64,000 nt of DNA, from assembly GCA_032716605.1 (NCBI GenBank), contig CM064571.1, forward strand, positions 10,670,405-10,734,404, written 5' to 3'. The number at the start of each line of letters is the position of its first letter. Position 1 is the first letter of the stretch. Below are positions 20,481-32,246 of this stretch, piece by piece. The notes beneath the pieces are model-generated. The model did no database searches. It saw nothing but the letters and a program-made list of their open reading frames with translations, and was not told where the DNA came from. The DNA comes from Paralithodes platypus. Taxonomy: Eukaryota > Arthropoda > Malacostraca > Decapoda > Lithodidae. Position numbers and translations under genes: made by a program.

Positions 20481-20719
20481 CCATTTTTGATGTTAAGGGG
20501 GAATTGTAGTTTTGTTTATGGTGATAGCGGGGCTGATAATAGTGGGAGGAGGCAAAAAGGTTGTATAGTTAGTTTTTTCACTTGTAGGAGGCTGAAGAGA
20601 GGTGGCTAAGTTGGACGTTTTTTTTTTCCTTTAAAAAATATTTTATATCGGGCTGGAGTTTGAAGCTGTTATCACTGAAGATTCAGTTTTGACTTTGAGG
20701 TCAGTTTGTTGATTTGCAT

Positions 20720-21235
20720 TTATTTTGGCGAGTTTATGTTCTTTTCCTCGTGTAGTGGGAAAAGGAGAGGGGGCATTCTTGTTTTGAGTGGTTTGAGTTG
20801 ATGGGAATTGGGTTGACGTTTTTTTTTTTTTTTTTTTTTTAAAGTAATCAACCTTTGCCCACAGTCTACCTGTGCTTGAAGCTTCTGTAACAGATCCAAG
20901 CCTAAGTATCCGTCAGTCAGAATGGCAGTCGAATGGCAGTCAGAATGGAACACTACGAAGGGGTGATAACAGTTGGCATGAGGTAGGGGGTTGGTCACAT
21001 GAAGGGGTCTAGTTTCTCCTCTGATTTTAAGAGGAATGTCTCCCGCACTGATTAGGTTAGTGGTTGCGGCTTTTAATTTGCCAAATCTCTTCCTGTGTTT
21101 GACGTAAAAAGAGTTGAAAGTACATGATCGGGATGCGCCTGTATCTATGAGCAACCTTACAGGAATGTCTTTGATTTTTGCAAGATGGTATATTGGGGGT
21201 GGTCTATCACTAGCAGACTCCCCCGCCGAAGCCAT
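20720..21235 (-). pseudogene. Gypsy element B: aspartic protease
   Basis: Minus-strand frame with the retropepsin motif VRLLIDTGASRSCTF followed by GYLGLDLLQK, the usual second half. A run of T (20820-20840) encodes poly-Lys and is probably slippage. Downstream (20481-20719) the frame is broken before the linker. Processes the gag-pol polyprotein in the intact family. Confidence 0.8.
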
Positions 21236-21668
21236 CGTAGGCGGGGGAGGTTTTAAGAATCCTGGGAGTCTGTCTCTTCGTCCTCCAGGATTTCGTCTTG
21301 CTCTTCTCCAGTCAGAATGTGAGCTATGTTTTCAGTATCTGTGGATTCTTCCATTTCTTCTTCTCCAAATTTGTCCTCGTTTGCGGATATGCGAGGTTGG
21401 TTTGATCTGTATTTTGTAGAATCCCGAATATCATGCAGGGAGCATTTATGGTTACAGGCAGGGAAATCAAAAGGATTGATAATTACGAGAGTTTGGTTCT
21501 TTTACCTTTATAGTTGTTGTACAACTGGTTTCTTGGATACACCCTTCTCAGCTGATTTGGGGTGAACTTCGGTCTGCTGGGTTGATATTGTCCCGAGTGA
21601 TAGGTTGGTTTAGGTGTTGGATCTGAGTGTCGGTTGAAGTTGGTTTGTTCTCTGGGCCTGCTGGTTGT
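21236..21668 (-). pseudogene. Gypsy element B: degraded nucleocapsid region
   Basis: Between capsid and protease. Minus-strand translation in shifting frames gives a Lys/Arg/Pro-rich stretch, one possible zinc-knuckle remnant (ACNHKCSLHD, about 21430-21460) and an acidic segment (EDEETDSQDS). No intact CCHC. Confidence 0.5.
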
Positions 21669-22211
21669 TTAAGGGTGAGTGGTAAACCTCTTGATGGCGG
21701 CAATGGTATTGGTCTTGGGTTGAACTGTGAGAATTTTTCTGATGGTCATTAAATCTTGCTGAAATCCAACGGGGTCATGTACTGCAAAGTGTTCTTGTAA
21801 CGCTGATGGTAACACTTGCACAAGGTTTACGAGGATATGTTGTTCCTTCTGAACTCGAGGAAGAGCGGGAAAAGCATCTTTCACTTGCTGAGTGATGGTT
21901 GCTAAAGTGGCGTCTAAATCGCCTTTGTACTTAATGTCCTTCATTCTGGCATGGGTGACTAAAATACCCATTGATGGCTTAATTGCATCAATTACCATGG
22001 GCCTAAACTGGTCCCAGGTGAGTGCGGGGGTTACCTGCGAGGCAACAAGGGAAACGGCTTTTCCCAAGTGCGTTAAGAAGACGGCTATCTTTGTGCGGTC
22101 CGTGTTGTATGACAAGTCTAATACTGGCTTCACTATGTCCATGTAAACGTTGATCTCATATGTTTCCCCATCGTATTTGGGGATGGGAATGTGGGAGCGA
22201 GCAGCTGCCAT
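21669..22211 (-). pseudogene. Gypsy element B: gag capsid domain
   Basis: Open frame of 180 codons starting ATG 22211 (MAAARSHIPIPKYDGETYE). It has a gag-like helical region (FLTHLGKAVSLVASQVTPAL; TITQQVKDAFPALPRVQKEQ). It lies 86 bases downstream of the LTR/PBS junction in element orientation, as expected for gag. Downstream domains are broken, so I treat it as part of a dead element although this frame is intact. Confidence 0.75.
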
Positions 22212-22280
22212 ATTTATGATGTTATACTATCTCTATCCAGGTATGTGAACTGTAATGAATTTTTCTATCCGAATCAAGAA

Positions 22281-22296
22281 CCACCGCTAGCCACCA
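22281..22296 (-). promoter_or_regulatory. Primer-binding site of element B
   Basis: On the minus strand TGGTGGCTAGCGGTGG begins one base after the LTR end (LTR edge TGTTATGC at 22298). TGG is the expected complement of tRNA CCA. The tRNA was not identified. Confidence 0.55.
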
Positions 22297-22297
22297 A

Positions 22298-23210
22298 TGT
22301 TATGCACTGATTTGATTCAGGTTTAACTATTAGTTCAGGTGAGTTCTTTCGAGGATGGGATTTCCAAGTTAATACAAGTACATATAAGGAAGACAATAGA
22401 GGATACATATAATGCCAAATTATAATATGTAATACAGCTATATTTCACTTATTCCCTAAGTACATATTATTGAACAAGAATGTGTTAACATGATAACATA
22501 AATGGTACAACTTAATCAAATATCTTCTAGCACGATCGCGGATCTAGATGGAGATCAGGTATGCTCAATGCGACTTAAATTGAAATTCCTTCTTTAGGAT
22601 CAAATCAATATTCTCTTTTCGAAAGATTGTATAGACACTTACTCGGGTACCTTAATGTTCACTTTACCCGTAACTACCGTAGCTACTAGTATTTGACGAG
22701 GTAAAGATAAATCACTATTTCTTTTCTATGAATATATAACCTTGCACACTGGCATACTTAGCAAGATTGAATTCAAGTTTTGTGGACTCTAAAATATTTT
22801 CACTGGTCGAGATTACTTCAGAGTTAGTTGAGGCGAAAATTTGTCTTATTTGGATGCAATTCTTTTTCTATGTTAGGAAGGCGTAGTAACTGATTTTAAC
22901 ACTGATACACTTGTAGGGGGAATCTGTTTCTATAGATTATAATTTGTAAACACTTTGAATGATTTTCTTCAAAATAAGGAGTTTATGGAGTATGAATATT
23001 TTATCACTGGTCGGAAATGTGACAGTTATTTTATGCGAAATCCGTCTTATTTGGATTTAATTCCTTATTTAAGTGATAGAGGTCTACTAAACGAATTTAA
23101 CACTGGTACACTAGTATAGGGAATCTGTTTCTATAGATTTTCATTGATGAACACTGAGGATTTATTTCTAAATAAGGAGTTTAGGGAACTCTGAATATTT
23201 GTATCACTTT
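22298..23210 (-). repeat. LTR of element B (edge and internal tandem repeat; far boundary unknown)
   Basis: Starts TGTTATGCACTGATTTGATT and matches the second LTR copy at 26282 for several hundred bases (shared GTGAGTTCTTTCGAG and AGCACGATCGC). 22797-23003 and 23004-23210 are two diverged tandem units of about 207 bp (CACTGGTCG..., CTTATTTGGAT..., AAATAAGGAGTTTA). I could not locate the other LTR end, which may lie well beyond 23210. Confidence 0.65.
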
Positions 23211-23679
23211 TTTAACTCTAACTTATCTCTGCCTCGTCACTGGCATCGACTTAAGTATCTTTTCTTCACTCTTAGAGATGTAGAACACTAGCTGCTTGAA
23301 GTCTTCTGAGTCTCCATAGGCCGTCCAGGTTGGCCGGTCGTGTGAAGTAATTTTACAGATGGGTTAATGGGTGTGGGGTCTTATATATGGCTCCGTAACT
23401 TGTAATCAAACAGTTGGGCACCATATCGGACTAACGCGAGTATTTGAGCCTATAGCGTTATCATTTATACTCGTCTATCCTGACCTTTATATTAACCGGT
23501 GATTAAGTTCTATTAAGGTACTCTTGGAATGGGGTCATTAATATCGTGCCTCAGTATGACGGAATAGCATGATATCGGACGAACGCAAGAAGATTTTAGT
23601 ACTTATCTTCTTGACTGCTTCTAACCGTTTTAAGAGGTTCAAGGAACTCAGGGCGGTGTTTTAACCTTTTAGTTGCAAA

Positions 23680-24180
23680 GTCTAATGGGATGCCACAGAC
23701 GAAATGCACCTAGGACTTATGTCTGTCTCGCTAAGCCCTTATAACACAAAAGATCGTGGGATGCCAAGATCTCCTGTGAGAAGTGGGAGTGTAGACTTTC
23801 ACTAGTAAAGTGTTGAGGGATACGGATGCCTGAGTCCCTCAACTTTTACTAAGTAAAGTGTAACTTAGAAGAAGGCGACTATGTTAAATGCTGGGATGCC
23901 AGAACTAACAAAGTTCCCCTAATAAGACACTTGTGAACTTTCAATAGTGAAAGTATTGAGGAGTAGGGATGCCTGAGTTCGTCAACTTTCAACTAGGGAT
24001 AGCGTAACCTAGAGAAGGTGGCTATGTTAATCACTGGGATGCCAGTAATAACACAGTTACCGTAACTACAATATCAAGAGTAGAAGTGGAGGGATGCCTA
24101 TGCACTTGAACCTTTAATATTGGCGATACAGCCTAATAGAGGCCTCTATGTTAACTGATGGGATGCCACAGTTAACAAAG
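23680..24180. repeat. Degenerate repeats with GGGATGCC
   Basis: GGGATGCC(A/T) recurs at least seven times with shared neighbours (ACTTTCAxTAGTGAAAGT, CAACTTTxACTA, AGAAGGCGACTATGTTAA). The spacing alternates, suggesting a degraded tandem array of about 140-200-bp units. Probably part of the long LTR or leader of element B. Non-coding. Confidence 0.6.
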
Positions 24181-26281
24181 ATCCCTTAATAGGTTTTCTT
24201 TAACTCAGAGACAGTGTAAGGACTTTGGGGTGGCGTACATCCAACTGAATGGAGGGGTAATCTTGAGGTTTCTCAACTTGGGATGGCAGTGATCAAGAAG
24301 CGTCAAAATTGCTTAACTTCCTTCAGATTTCCCTGGCATAGTATTCACAATTACTGAGCGGTACCCATCCCCCCTTTGAGGAAAGCAAGGGCGTGAGCGT
24401 GCACTCTCTGATAGGACAGGAAGTCCTTCTTGTCCTAGGGGGAGGTCGACTTCCTTTACTTTACTTAAAAACTCTACTATACTTGAAGATATTACAAAGG
24501 TGGTATTTTATGTAAATGGTACTCAAGCCAAGGCTTATTTGGATTTACAGATCACAGGTGGGGTCATGAGGTTGCTGAGATCATTTAATTTTTGTTCAAG
24601 GTTTGAGTATGTTGGGCTTTAACTTTGAAGGGGAAACATTCGGGGGTGAAGGAGGTACAAGAAAATGAGGTTTCTCAGGCATATCCTGATATTATTCTGC
24701 AAACAATAGTCTGTCATCTTTAGTATTGATATCAGGGACAGGTGAGCCTTTATAATAGCTTACTATGTGTAACACTGGTCATTTTTGAGCTTCTATATAT
24801 ATGAGATGGAAATATACACGTGTGTGTGGATCCCGGAATGTTGATAGTTCGGCGAGTTCATGTTGGTACTCCTGGGGTCAAGAGATTAGCCGGAAGGCGG
24901 GAAGGTCCGGGGTGGTGATATGTTCGACTGGTAGTAGTGAATATAAAAAGTATGAAAGAAGGGAATGTGGTTTGTTTATGAATAGAATAGCTTGGTGATG
25001 ATAAGGCATGTACATATGTGTGTGGTATAAAATAGATATAAGAGTTTTAGCTAGGTGATCTGAAAGAGTTTTTGCATAAGTGACTAAGTCTATGAAAACG
25101 TTATGTTAGTTGATCACAAGATTTGGAAAACACAGGAGATCTGTTGTATGACGTTCTTAACATTATAATGATACATATTATTTAAGATTAACATAAGTTG
25201 TTTTACTATGGTGGTTCTAGTATTACATAACATGGCACATAGATATATACAAAATAATTAAATGTTCTTTATTCAAACTGGCTGAAGACTATCTTTCTTC
25301 TGGGTGAGGATGTGATCGCCATGGGGTGAATCGTCTTCCCTGGGGTCGCAGGACATCCAGTCGTCACCGTGGCGACTCGGGCGTCCTTTGGGGTCGCTAC
25401 AGGTCGGGTAGTCCTGGCGTTGTTCGTCTAGGTGGGGTTGCGTGTTTTGATTTGGTTTCCCCTTTTGTTTTTCGTTTCTTTTCGTTTTCCTTTTCGTTTC
25501 TTCTTTTCCTTTTCTTTGGTTTCTTCATTTCATTCTCTCCTTCTTTCTCTGTTGTTTCTTCCTCTACTACTGGAGTGTCTTTCCGTTTTCTCGGTATTTT
25601 ACTTATGCCTCTGCAAGATAATGCCAAGTTTTCATAATTAACAACTTATATTTAGCTGCAAAATTTTCTTAACCTGTGCAGTAAAAGAAAAAAAAAATAT
25701 CGTCTCTGTCTTTAATTAGACGATTTTATTCAGATTAGGAAGTACCTCTAGGAATCTCAGGGGTCAAAACTAACTATGTCTGACTCGCAAAGATCCTTCC
25801 TAAGCTGTATGAAATAGTCAAATGGTAGCCGGAGTAAACTGTTAAAAAACGTAGGCCTTTTGACTATTCCAGTTAGCCAATTACAAAAAACAATACAATA
25901 TGTATATCATAAGATATACAACATGGAGTCTAAAAGAGTAGCCTATTTCTATTCCCCCTTTAGATGGCACAGGTAGCGGGTTCTCAAAGCAGACGATATA
26001 AATGATAGTTAATAAAACTACCTTACTCAACATATGGACCACTTCATCGATACCCAAAGTTCATAAATATAAGGTATAGTATCATCTTAGATCATTATAG
26101 ACAACAGGGACATTGATGGTATAGTGATAAATCATCGATAATAAGGTTTTCCAATTCTACTGGAATCAAATGATTCGCACTGACACATGCGCAGGTGATT
26201 CTTCAGTCTGACGCCATTTTGGGGACAGACATGTACAGTTGGCCACACGTCCAACTGTTACGTAGCTACTTTTAATATTGC
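24181..26281. other. AT-rich sequence without a recognisable gene
   Basis: Holds a pyrimidine-rich, TTTTCGTTTC-like tract (25440-25560) whose open frames on both strands are low complexity, and a MITE C-like patch near 25720-25850. Nothing else supported. Confidence 0.5.
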
Positions 26282-26627
26282 TGTTATGCCCTGATTGTAT
26301 TCAGGTTTAGCTATTGGGTGAAGTGAGTTCTTTCGAGACTGAGATGTCAGAGTTCATACAGTTACATGCAAAGAATACAATAGAGGATATATATAGCACC
26401 AAAATATAGTTTATACTCTAAGTACATATATTTAGAAATAAGAATGTGCTAAACATGAGAACTATAGGAATGCAATCCATTATTCCTCTTCCAGCACGAT
26501 CGCAGATCTAGATAGAGCTCAGGATTATTCACGTTATTCAATTACTATTCATTTCGCAGTAATCAAGATCTGTGTATCTTAGTAAGACAAGATACTAATA
26601 GAAAACAGTCGAGTTACCTAATGACTA
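26282..26627 (-). repeat. Second LTR copy of the B family, left piece
   Basis: Begins TGTTATGCCCTGATTGTATT and aligns with 22298 onward. It is interrupted at about 26628 by a LINE fragment and resumes at about 32817. No adjacent gag was seen, so it may be a solo LTR or part of a lost element. Confidence 0.7.
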
Positions 26628-27561
26628 TTTTTTTTATTTTTTATTTTTTTCTATGTGATTGAGGGAGGCAAAAGGCATTACTGCCTATAGTGAGTGCCTC
26701 CCCCATAGTTGAAAGAGTGACAGGGCCAAAATCAAGGGACGTTCGAGCCAAAATGCCTGGACACACGGAGTTTGAAGCAATTTAAGTCATAGGAAGAGGG
26801 AAAGACTGATTCTGGGAGAGAGTTCCAGAGCTCAGCTGTTGAGTAGAAGAAAGTTTGATAGTAACGTTTCACTCTTGGGTTGGAGAGTTGCACAGAGTAG
26901 GGGTGGGATTGAGTTGCAAGACGGGTACCACGTGCCCTATGTAAAGGAGGTGGTATGCACTGGGATAGCTCTGAGGAACACTGATTATTATAGTAGCGAT
27001 AGAATAGCGAGAGAGATGCAACATTGCGGCGGAGAGAGAGAGATTGCAGAGAGTTGGTGAGTGGACGGGAGTTAATGATACGAAAGGCCTTCCTTTCAAC
27101 TTTGTCTAGGAGAGCGGTGTGAGAGGAACCTCCCCAGACATGTGAACAATACTCAATACAAGGGCGCACTATGCCCCTATACAGAGCAAGAAGCTGTGCA
27201 GGGGAAAAGAACCCCCTAAGGCGGTTGAGCACACCGAGCTTCTGGGAGGCTGCCTTAGCAAGACTGGTAATATGGTCCTTCCAAATGAGAGCAGAAGAAA
27301 AAGAGACACCAAGAATATTGAGAGAAGATGAAGGGTTTATTTTTGTATTGTTGAAGAATAAGGGATAGTCCGCTGGGAGATCCTGACGGGTAGATAGATG
27401 GAGAAATTGGGTTTTGGAAGCATTAAAGTTAACAAGGTTTTCTCTGCCCCAATTGGAAATAGTATTTAGATCAGAATTTAAGAGTTCTATGGCTTCATTA
27501 CGTTTGTCGTTGAGGAATTGCTGGCTGGGGCGTTCTGAAAAACTAATGGAGTAGTGTATTA
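26628..27561 (-). pseudogene. Jockey-like LINE fragment, RT C-terminal region (5' part at 32738)
   Basis: Minus strand from 27561 has an open stretch of about 280 codons: SISFSERPSQQFLND, NFNASKTQFLHLS, LNILGVSFSSAL, SLAKAASQKLGVLNRL, YRGIVRPCIEYCSHVWGG, then STAELWNSLPESV. The 3' tail is a T-rich run on the plus strand (26628-26652). The segment just upstream in the element, with the YADD box, is at 32738-32816; the Harbinger element was inserted right after that box. Confidence 0.85.
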
Positions 27562-27826
27562 TTATGCTGGGGTCACACATTCACGTATATGCTCCCGTAT
27601 GAAGGTTTATTGGTAGTTGGCAACCGAATACGTAAAACGTAAGGGCTTAGTACGCAAAACGTAAATTAAATTGTGTCTAGTCGTGGGGGTTGGTACGCAT
27701 GGCGGGATGTAGCCACGCTGGTCTGGGAGGTGGTGGGTGCGGCCAAGGCTGCCCTGTATGTTTTGGATTTCGAATCAGATACGTGGCTCGCGCTCACGTA
27801 TGTCAAAAGTCGGGAAATCATACGTC

Positions 27827-27890
27827 TGACCGGGCTAGCTGCTACGTCTTACGGGAGCATCCCCGTAAGACGTAGCAGCTAGCCCGGTCA
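27827..27890. repeat. Perfect 29-bp inverted repeat with 6-base loop
   Basis: Arms 27827-27855 and 27862-27890 are exact complements (TGACCGGGCTAGCTGCTACG...). It lies about 260 bp inside the Harbinger left end. Copy 2 has a less regular set of CTGACGGG(C/G) repeats at the equivalent place (60195-60260). Confidence 0.95.
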
Positions 27891-28018
27891 AACGTAAGCT
27901 TCTCCCGCCAATCGTACAATATTCCCGTAAACGGGAAAGTGAAAGTTAGTCCGGGCGCATCTGGCAACACCGCCGCACTGCGTGTTGGCGGGAAGACGCG
28001 GCAACGTTTTACGGGGGG

Positions 28019-28026
28019 TATATAAG
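28019..28026 (+). promoter_or_regulatory. TATA box of the MADF gene
   Basis: GGGGTATATAAGGACC lies 241 bases before ATG 28267. An inverted counterpart (CCCTATATACCCCCC) survives in copy 2 near 60070, supporting a conserved element promoter. Confidence 0.55.
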
Positions 28027-28103
28027 GACCATCCGGGGACACTCCCGTCACACCTCTCAACACCGGAGGGAGCAGCAAACAACAAGCCAACCCTGCCACC
28101 TGC

Positions 28104-28260
28104 TTGCCACCCTCTGCACCCTGCCCTGCCCTGCTTACCACCCTCTGCACCCTGCCCTGCCCTGCTTGCCACCCTCTGCACCCTGCCCTGCCCTGCTTGT
28201 CACCCTCTGCACCCTGCCCTGCCCTGCTTGTCACCCTCTGCACCCTGCCCTGCCCTGCCC
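28104..28260. repeat. 31-bp minisatellite in the 5' leader of the MADF gene
   Basis: Five copies of TTGCCACCCTCTGCACCCTG plus CCCTGCCCTGC, ending 7 bases before the ATG. Confidence 0.9.
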
Positions 28261-28266
28261 TGTACC

Positions 28267-30320
28267 ATGCATAAGAAAGGCGTGAAGAAGGCCAGGAAGG
28301 CTTCCCCTGCCACCTCGACGTCTGCCACCTCACCGCCTGCCATCTCACCTGTTGAACCCTCTCAGTCTGGCCCCTCCAACTCTGACCCCTCTCAGCCTGG
28401 CCCCTCCAACTCACCGCCTGCCCTCTCGACGCCTGAGGAAGATGAAGTTGTTCTCGACCTCGGCCCCGATAGTTGAGAGCTCGAGGTTGAAGTGGATGAG
28501 AGTGATGAGGAAGACGAGGAGGAAGAAGTAGAACCTGCACCTACCAACAGCGTACAGGCTCCACCAAAGAAACGGCGCCGGAAGAAGACAAACGTAATAC
28601 TGACGGAGGAGACTGAGCGGATGCTGGCAGATTGGATTGAGCTGGATGCGCCTTTCATTTATGACAAGGGTGACCCCAGGCACAAAAACAAGGAACATAT
28701 AGAGGCTGTATGGGCGGAGAAGGCTGCGACCATGGACCCACCAATGACCGCCTTCGATTTGAAGACCTGGTGGGGATCTCTCTGCTCCAGGTTCGGCCGG
28801 CTCAGCAAGAGTGGTGATGGGGCCAAACGACTGACGGAGAGGGAAAAGTGGATCCTCAACATGTTCCACTTCATGAAGCCACACATCGTCCGTCAAAAGA
28901 AGCCCCGGTCACTTGGTATGCCTGAGGTACGTTGATATTTGTTATGTTTTCAAACCCTTTCACAGTGACAGTGTCAGTTTTTGTTTTTTTCGTAATTATT
29001 TTGCTTATAATGATGCTATTATTGTGTTCAATTTATCGTGTTAACTTCAAATATTTGTTAATGAAACGCATAATAACTCAGACCAGTTTATTCATGTTAT
29101 TTTAAAGGTTACAAGGATGAATGCTTATGTTGAATGTTATTTTAAAGTTCATAAATAATGTACATGTTACTAATTATACATTCATGTCAGAACAGTCTGC
29201 TGCCCAAGCTGCAGCACCGGAGCCTGCTGCTGCTCCTGTCCCTGACCGCACCCCAACACCTCCCGTCCCAGTCTACGAGGTGGATGACCCCTCTGCCAGC
29301 AGTCAGGAAGAGGAGGACACACCCCCAGCCATCGCCCAGCCTGCGCGGAAGGTGAAGAAGGGGAAGCCTCCTGGTGCTGTCCCTTCAACTTCAACACACG
29401 GGACCCTGGAGCAAGTGAGTAGAGGAAATATTAGTTACATTGTTCATTGGTGACACCCCATTGCAATTCCATGCTATTATTAGATAAAGTGTTTCTGTTT
29501 CCAAAGTTATTAGAATAACATAAAGTAATAATAATACTAAAGATGTCATGATTTCACACCATACTATCAACAATAACTTTGAACATATTTGGTTCCCAGA
29601 ATACCACAAAATTTCATTGGTTAAAATAAGTTTGTGGTCAAATATGAAAATATTATGTTTCGTGTGTTTAATGTTCTCTTGTTCCTTGTTCAAGGTCCTC
29701 GTAAATTCTGAGAAGCTGCGCCAGAACCTGGTCAGGCGTTCGATGTGGTCGAGGACCAGGACCACAAGTATTGGCGCTACTCCCTGGAGGGCATGGTCAA
29801 AGACTGTGTGGGGCTGCCTCCAGCTTATAACACCACACTGAAGTTGGAACTCTTGGCAGCCATCGACCGGTTCAAGGTTGCCCATGCAAAGGGAGTGCCC
29901 CGGCCTGGTCCGGACCTCTTGCTCCACGCCCACAGGAGCTTTGGCTTTCCGGCGCCCCTACCCCAACCCGTGGCACAGCAGCATCCGACAGTGATGTACC
30001 AGGGCACTCCGGCAACCACCCTGCCTCCTCCCACCCTGCCGACCCAGCCCCAGCCTGGTCTTGGGGGCATCGTGCTACCTGCACACCAGCTTGCAGCCTT
30101 GCAGTCGTTGCTGGTGCAGCCACGTGTAGCGACACCCCCTCGCCAATTCGTCCCGCCTACTGCCTCCACACCCAGCCACACGTCGTTCGACCTGGGGCAG
30201 TTTGGCAACACATTCATTGAAATGCTGACGGCCCAACAATCACCTGCACCTGTCGTTCCAGGTACGCCTGGGTCTGCCATAGATCCCCTGAATGAGACCC
30301 AGGAGATCCCCAAGAAGTAA
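28267..30320 (+). pseudogene. Harbinger accessory DNA-binding protein (MADF/Myb-like), three exons
   Basis: In Harbinger elements a second Myb/MADF-type protein helps the nuclease bind the ends and enter the nucleus. Exon 1 runs 28267-28926 (donor GAG|GTACGT). It has a Ser/Pro-rich and acidic N-terminus, a basic KKRRRKK signal, then a MADF-like domain (LADWIELDAPFIYDKGD, HKNKEHIEAVWAEKAATM, LKTWWGSLCSRFGRL). Exon 2 is about 29196-29414 (acceptor AACAG|TCTG keeps phase; donor CAA|GTGAGT). Exon 3 is 29695-30320 (acceptor CAAG|GTCC) and ends IPKK. Lesions: TGA at 28474-28476 and an apparent one-base loss near 29739 before VVEDQDHKYWRY. The exon limits are my inference. Confidence 0.75.
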
Positions 30321-30894
30321 CCATACCCTCTGTATATATATAAATAAATGTTAATGTGTATTTTTAAAAAATATATGTATTTGTGTAATGACGTGTGTGT
30401 TTCTATTTCCAATATTTTATCATAATTGTTGATTAATAAGATGACAAATAAAATCTATAATGAAAGTAATGAGCATACAAAATAAATAATTCATTTAAAC
30501 GCAATAATGATAATATGGTTAATACTAATTATGAAAATCCTTGATGGACAACTTACATTAAATATAACTGTTAGACATAAAGTACAAAACAAAGGTAACA
30601 TGGAAAAAATAGCAAAATTGAATGAAATAAGAAAGTCAAAGATGTAAAATTAAATACGCACGGTACAATTTAAGTAATTAAAGGAATTATACACATATAA
30701 TATAAAAAAAAAAGGAAGACCCTAAAACATTAGAGAAAATGCAATTTAAAAGATAAAAGTACAATACAAAGCAAACTAGCAAAGACTCGATAACTTAAAT
30801 GTAAGATGAAACTAAAATATAAAACAAAATAATAAGTAAACAGGGGAAAATCTTACAATTTTCAATGAAGTATTTAAAAGTAAATGTAACTCAC
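30321..30894. other. AT-rich intergenic spacer between convergent Harbinger genes
   Basis: Strongly A+T-rich, with AATAAA-like signals just after 30320 (TAAATAAATG). No frames of note. Probably serves as the shared 3' region of both genes. Confidence 0.5.
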
Positions 30895-32246
30895 CTAAAT
30901 CCGGTCATCCTGCCAAGCGACAGATCCTTGAGGGGAATTGAAGTAGGTCTTGAGGTAGTTGCGTTGAGCCTTGGCAAGCATGGTTGCAGTGTTGCGGGTC
31001 ACGGGTGGGATGTTGTTTCCTACAGGTGGGTCACTCCTCCAGGCGGCAGGTATGAGTTGGTGGGTGTGTGGGTCCTCTTGATCTACCTCTGATTGGGGTG
31101 GGCATCGTCCTCGTAGGATGTTGTGCAGAATGCATGAGGCCAACACAACAACCTCTACACGTTCAGGTTTTAGAGATATTGCAGTGTGGAAAACCCGGAA
31201 GCGGTTGGCAAGAATGCCAAAGGCGTTCTCTACCGTCCGGCGGGCCCTGCTGATTCTGTAGTTGTATATTCGTTCCTGTTTCGTGAGGGATCGTAGGGGG
31301 TAGGGCTTCATCATGTAGGCGCACAGAGGGAATGCATCATCACCTACTAAGAAGTATTCCGTGGGTGGTCCAGTGGGATCGGTAGAGATGACCTCGGCGG
31401 GTGGCAGATTTGCGTTCTGTTTCTCAAGCAACTTAGACAGACTGGTGTGTGCAAAGCCACCACCATCAGACTCTGACCCTATGGCACCAACGTCGACGTA
31501 TATGAACTTGTAGTTGGAGTCAACAATTGCCATCAGGACAATGGAAAAAAACTTCTTATAGTTGAAGTAATATGTGCCACCAAGTTTGGGTTTCGGATCC
31601 GTATGTGTTTGCCATCAACGGCTCCTACACAATGCGGCAGATTCCATCGTTCCTCATAGCCGCTGGCAACCTCCTTCCATGCAGCAGGCGATTGTGGCGT
31701 CTTAATCTCCTGATCTCCGTAGACAGAAATGATGGCCTGGCAGGTGTCTGGAACAATTTGGCTGATGGTGTTGTGGGCAACACGAAAGTTGTATTGCAGG
31801 CTCTTATAGGAATCACCCGTAGCGAGGAAACGTAGGGTGATGGCCACCCGCAGACCAGGAGGAATGGGGTTCCGCCAGAACGTAGGTTTCCTCTGAATGA
31901 GGGGGGTGACACGTTCCACTATCTCATCAAATAGTTGTTTGTCTACCCGGGTGAAGTTTTTGTACAGTTGTGGACATTCTGTGGCCAACTCTTGCATCAG
32001 CTTCTCATAATGGCCATGTTCAGGCCTTCATTGTAGATATGGCCACACCCACACTGTCCTCTTGCTCCTTTCCTTCTTCTTCTCTTGTTCATCTTCATGG
32101 ATGTAGTTTGCTATTGCAAGCAGTTCTAACATTTCTACGTAGGAAATGATCCATTGAATGAGCCGAGTGTTATGCCTGTTCTCCGGTTTGATTAGGGAGT
32201 TCACCATCTTGAACTCCTCCAGGATGTATTCCGTGATGTTCTTCAT
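30895..32246 (-). pseudogene. Harbinger (PIF/HARBI1-like) DDE transposase, copy 1
   Basis: ATG 32246 (MKNITEYILEEFKMVNSLIK). The N-terminal helix-rich region is followed by a DDE_Tnp_4 core: RKPTFWRNPIPPGLRVAITL, CVGAVDGKHIRIRNP with the first Asp, the GSESDGGGFAHT block with the second Asp, ISTDPTGPPTEYFLVGDDAF, and the Glu block RRTVENAFGILANRFRVF. C-terminus ends WQDDRI at 30898. Two lesions relative to copy 2: CGG to TGA after WPYLQ (about 32030) and a one-base deletion near 31580 in the IRNP region. Expected length about 450 aa, intronless. Confidence 0.88.

Noticed and set aside
25397..25641. Lys/Glu-rich or Phe-rich small proteins
   Set aside because: Translations of a low-complexity TTTTCGTTTC tract on either strand.
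29825..30412. Minus-strand frames opposite exon 3 of the MADF gene
   Set aside because: Shadow frames with no conserved motif; the plus-strand exon has the expected element position and splice sites.
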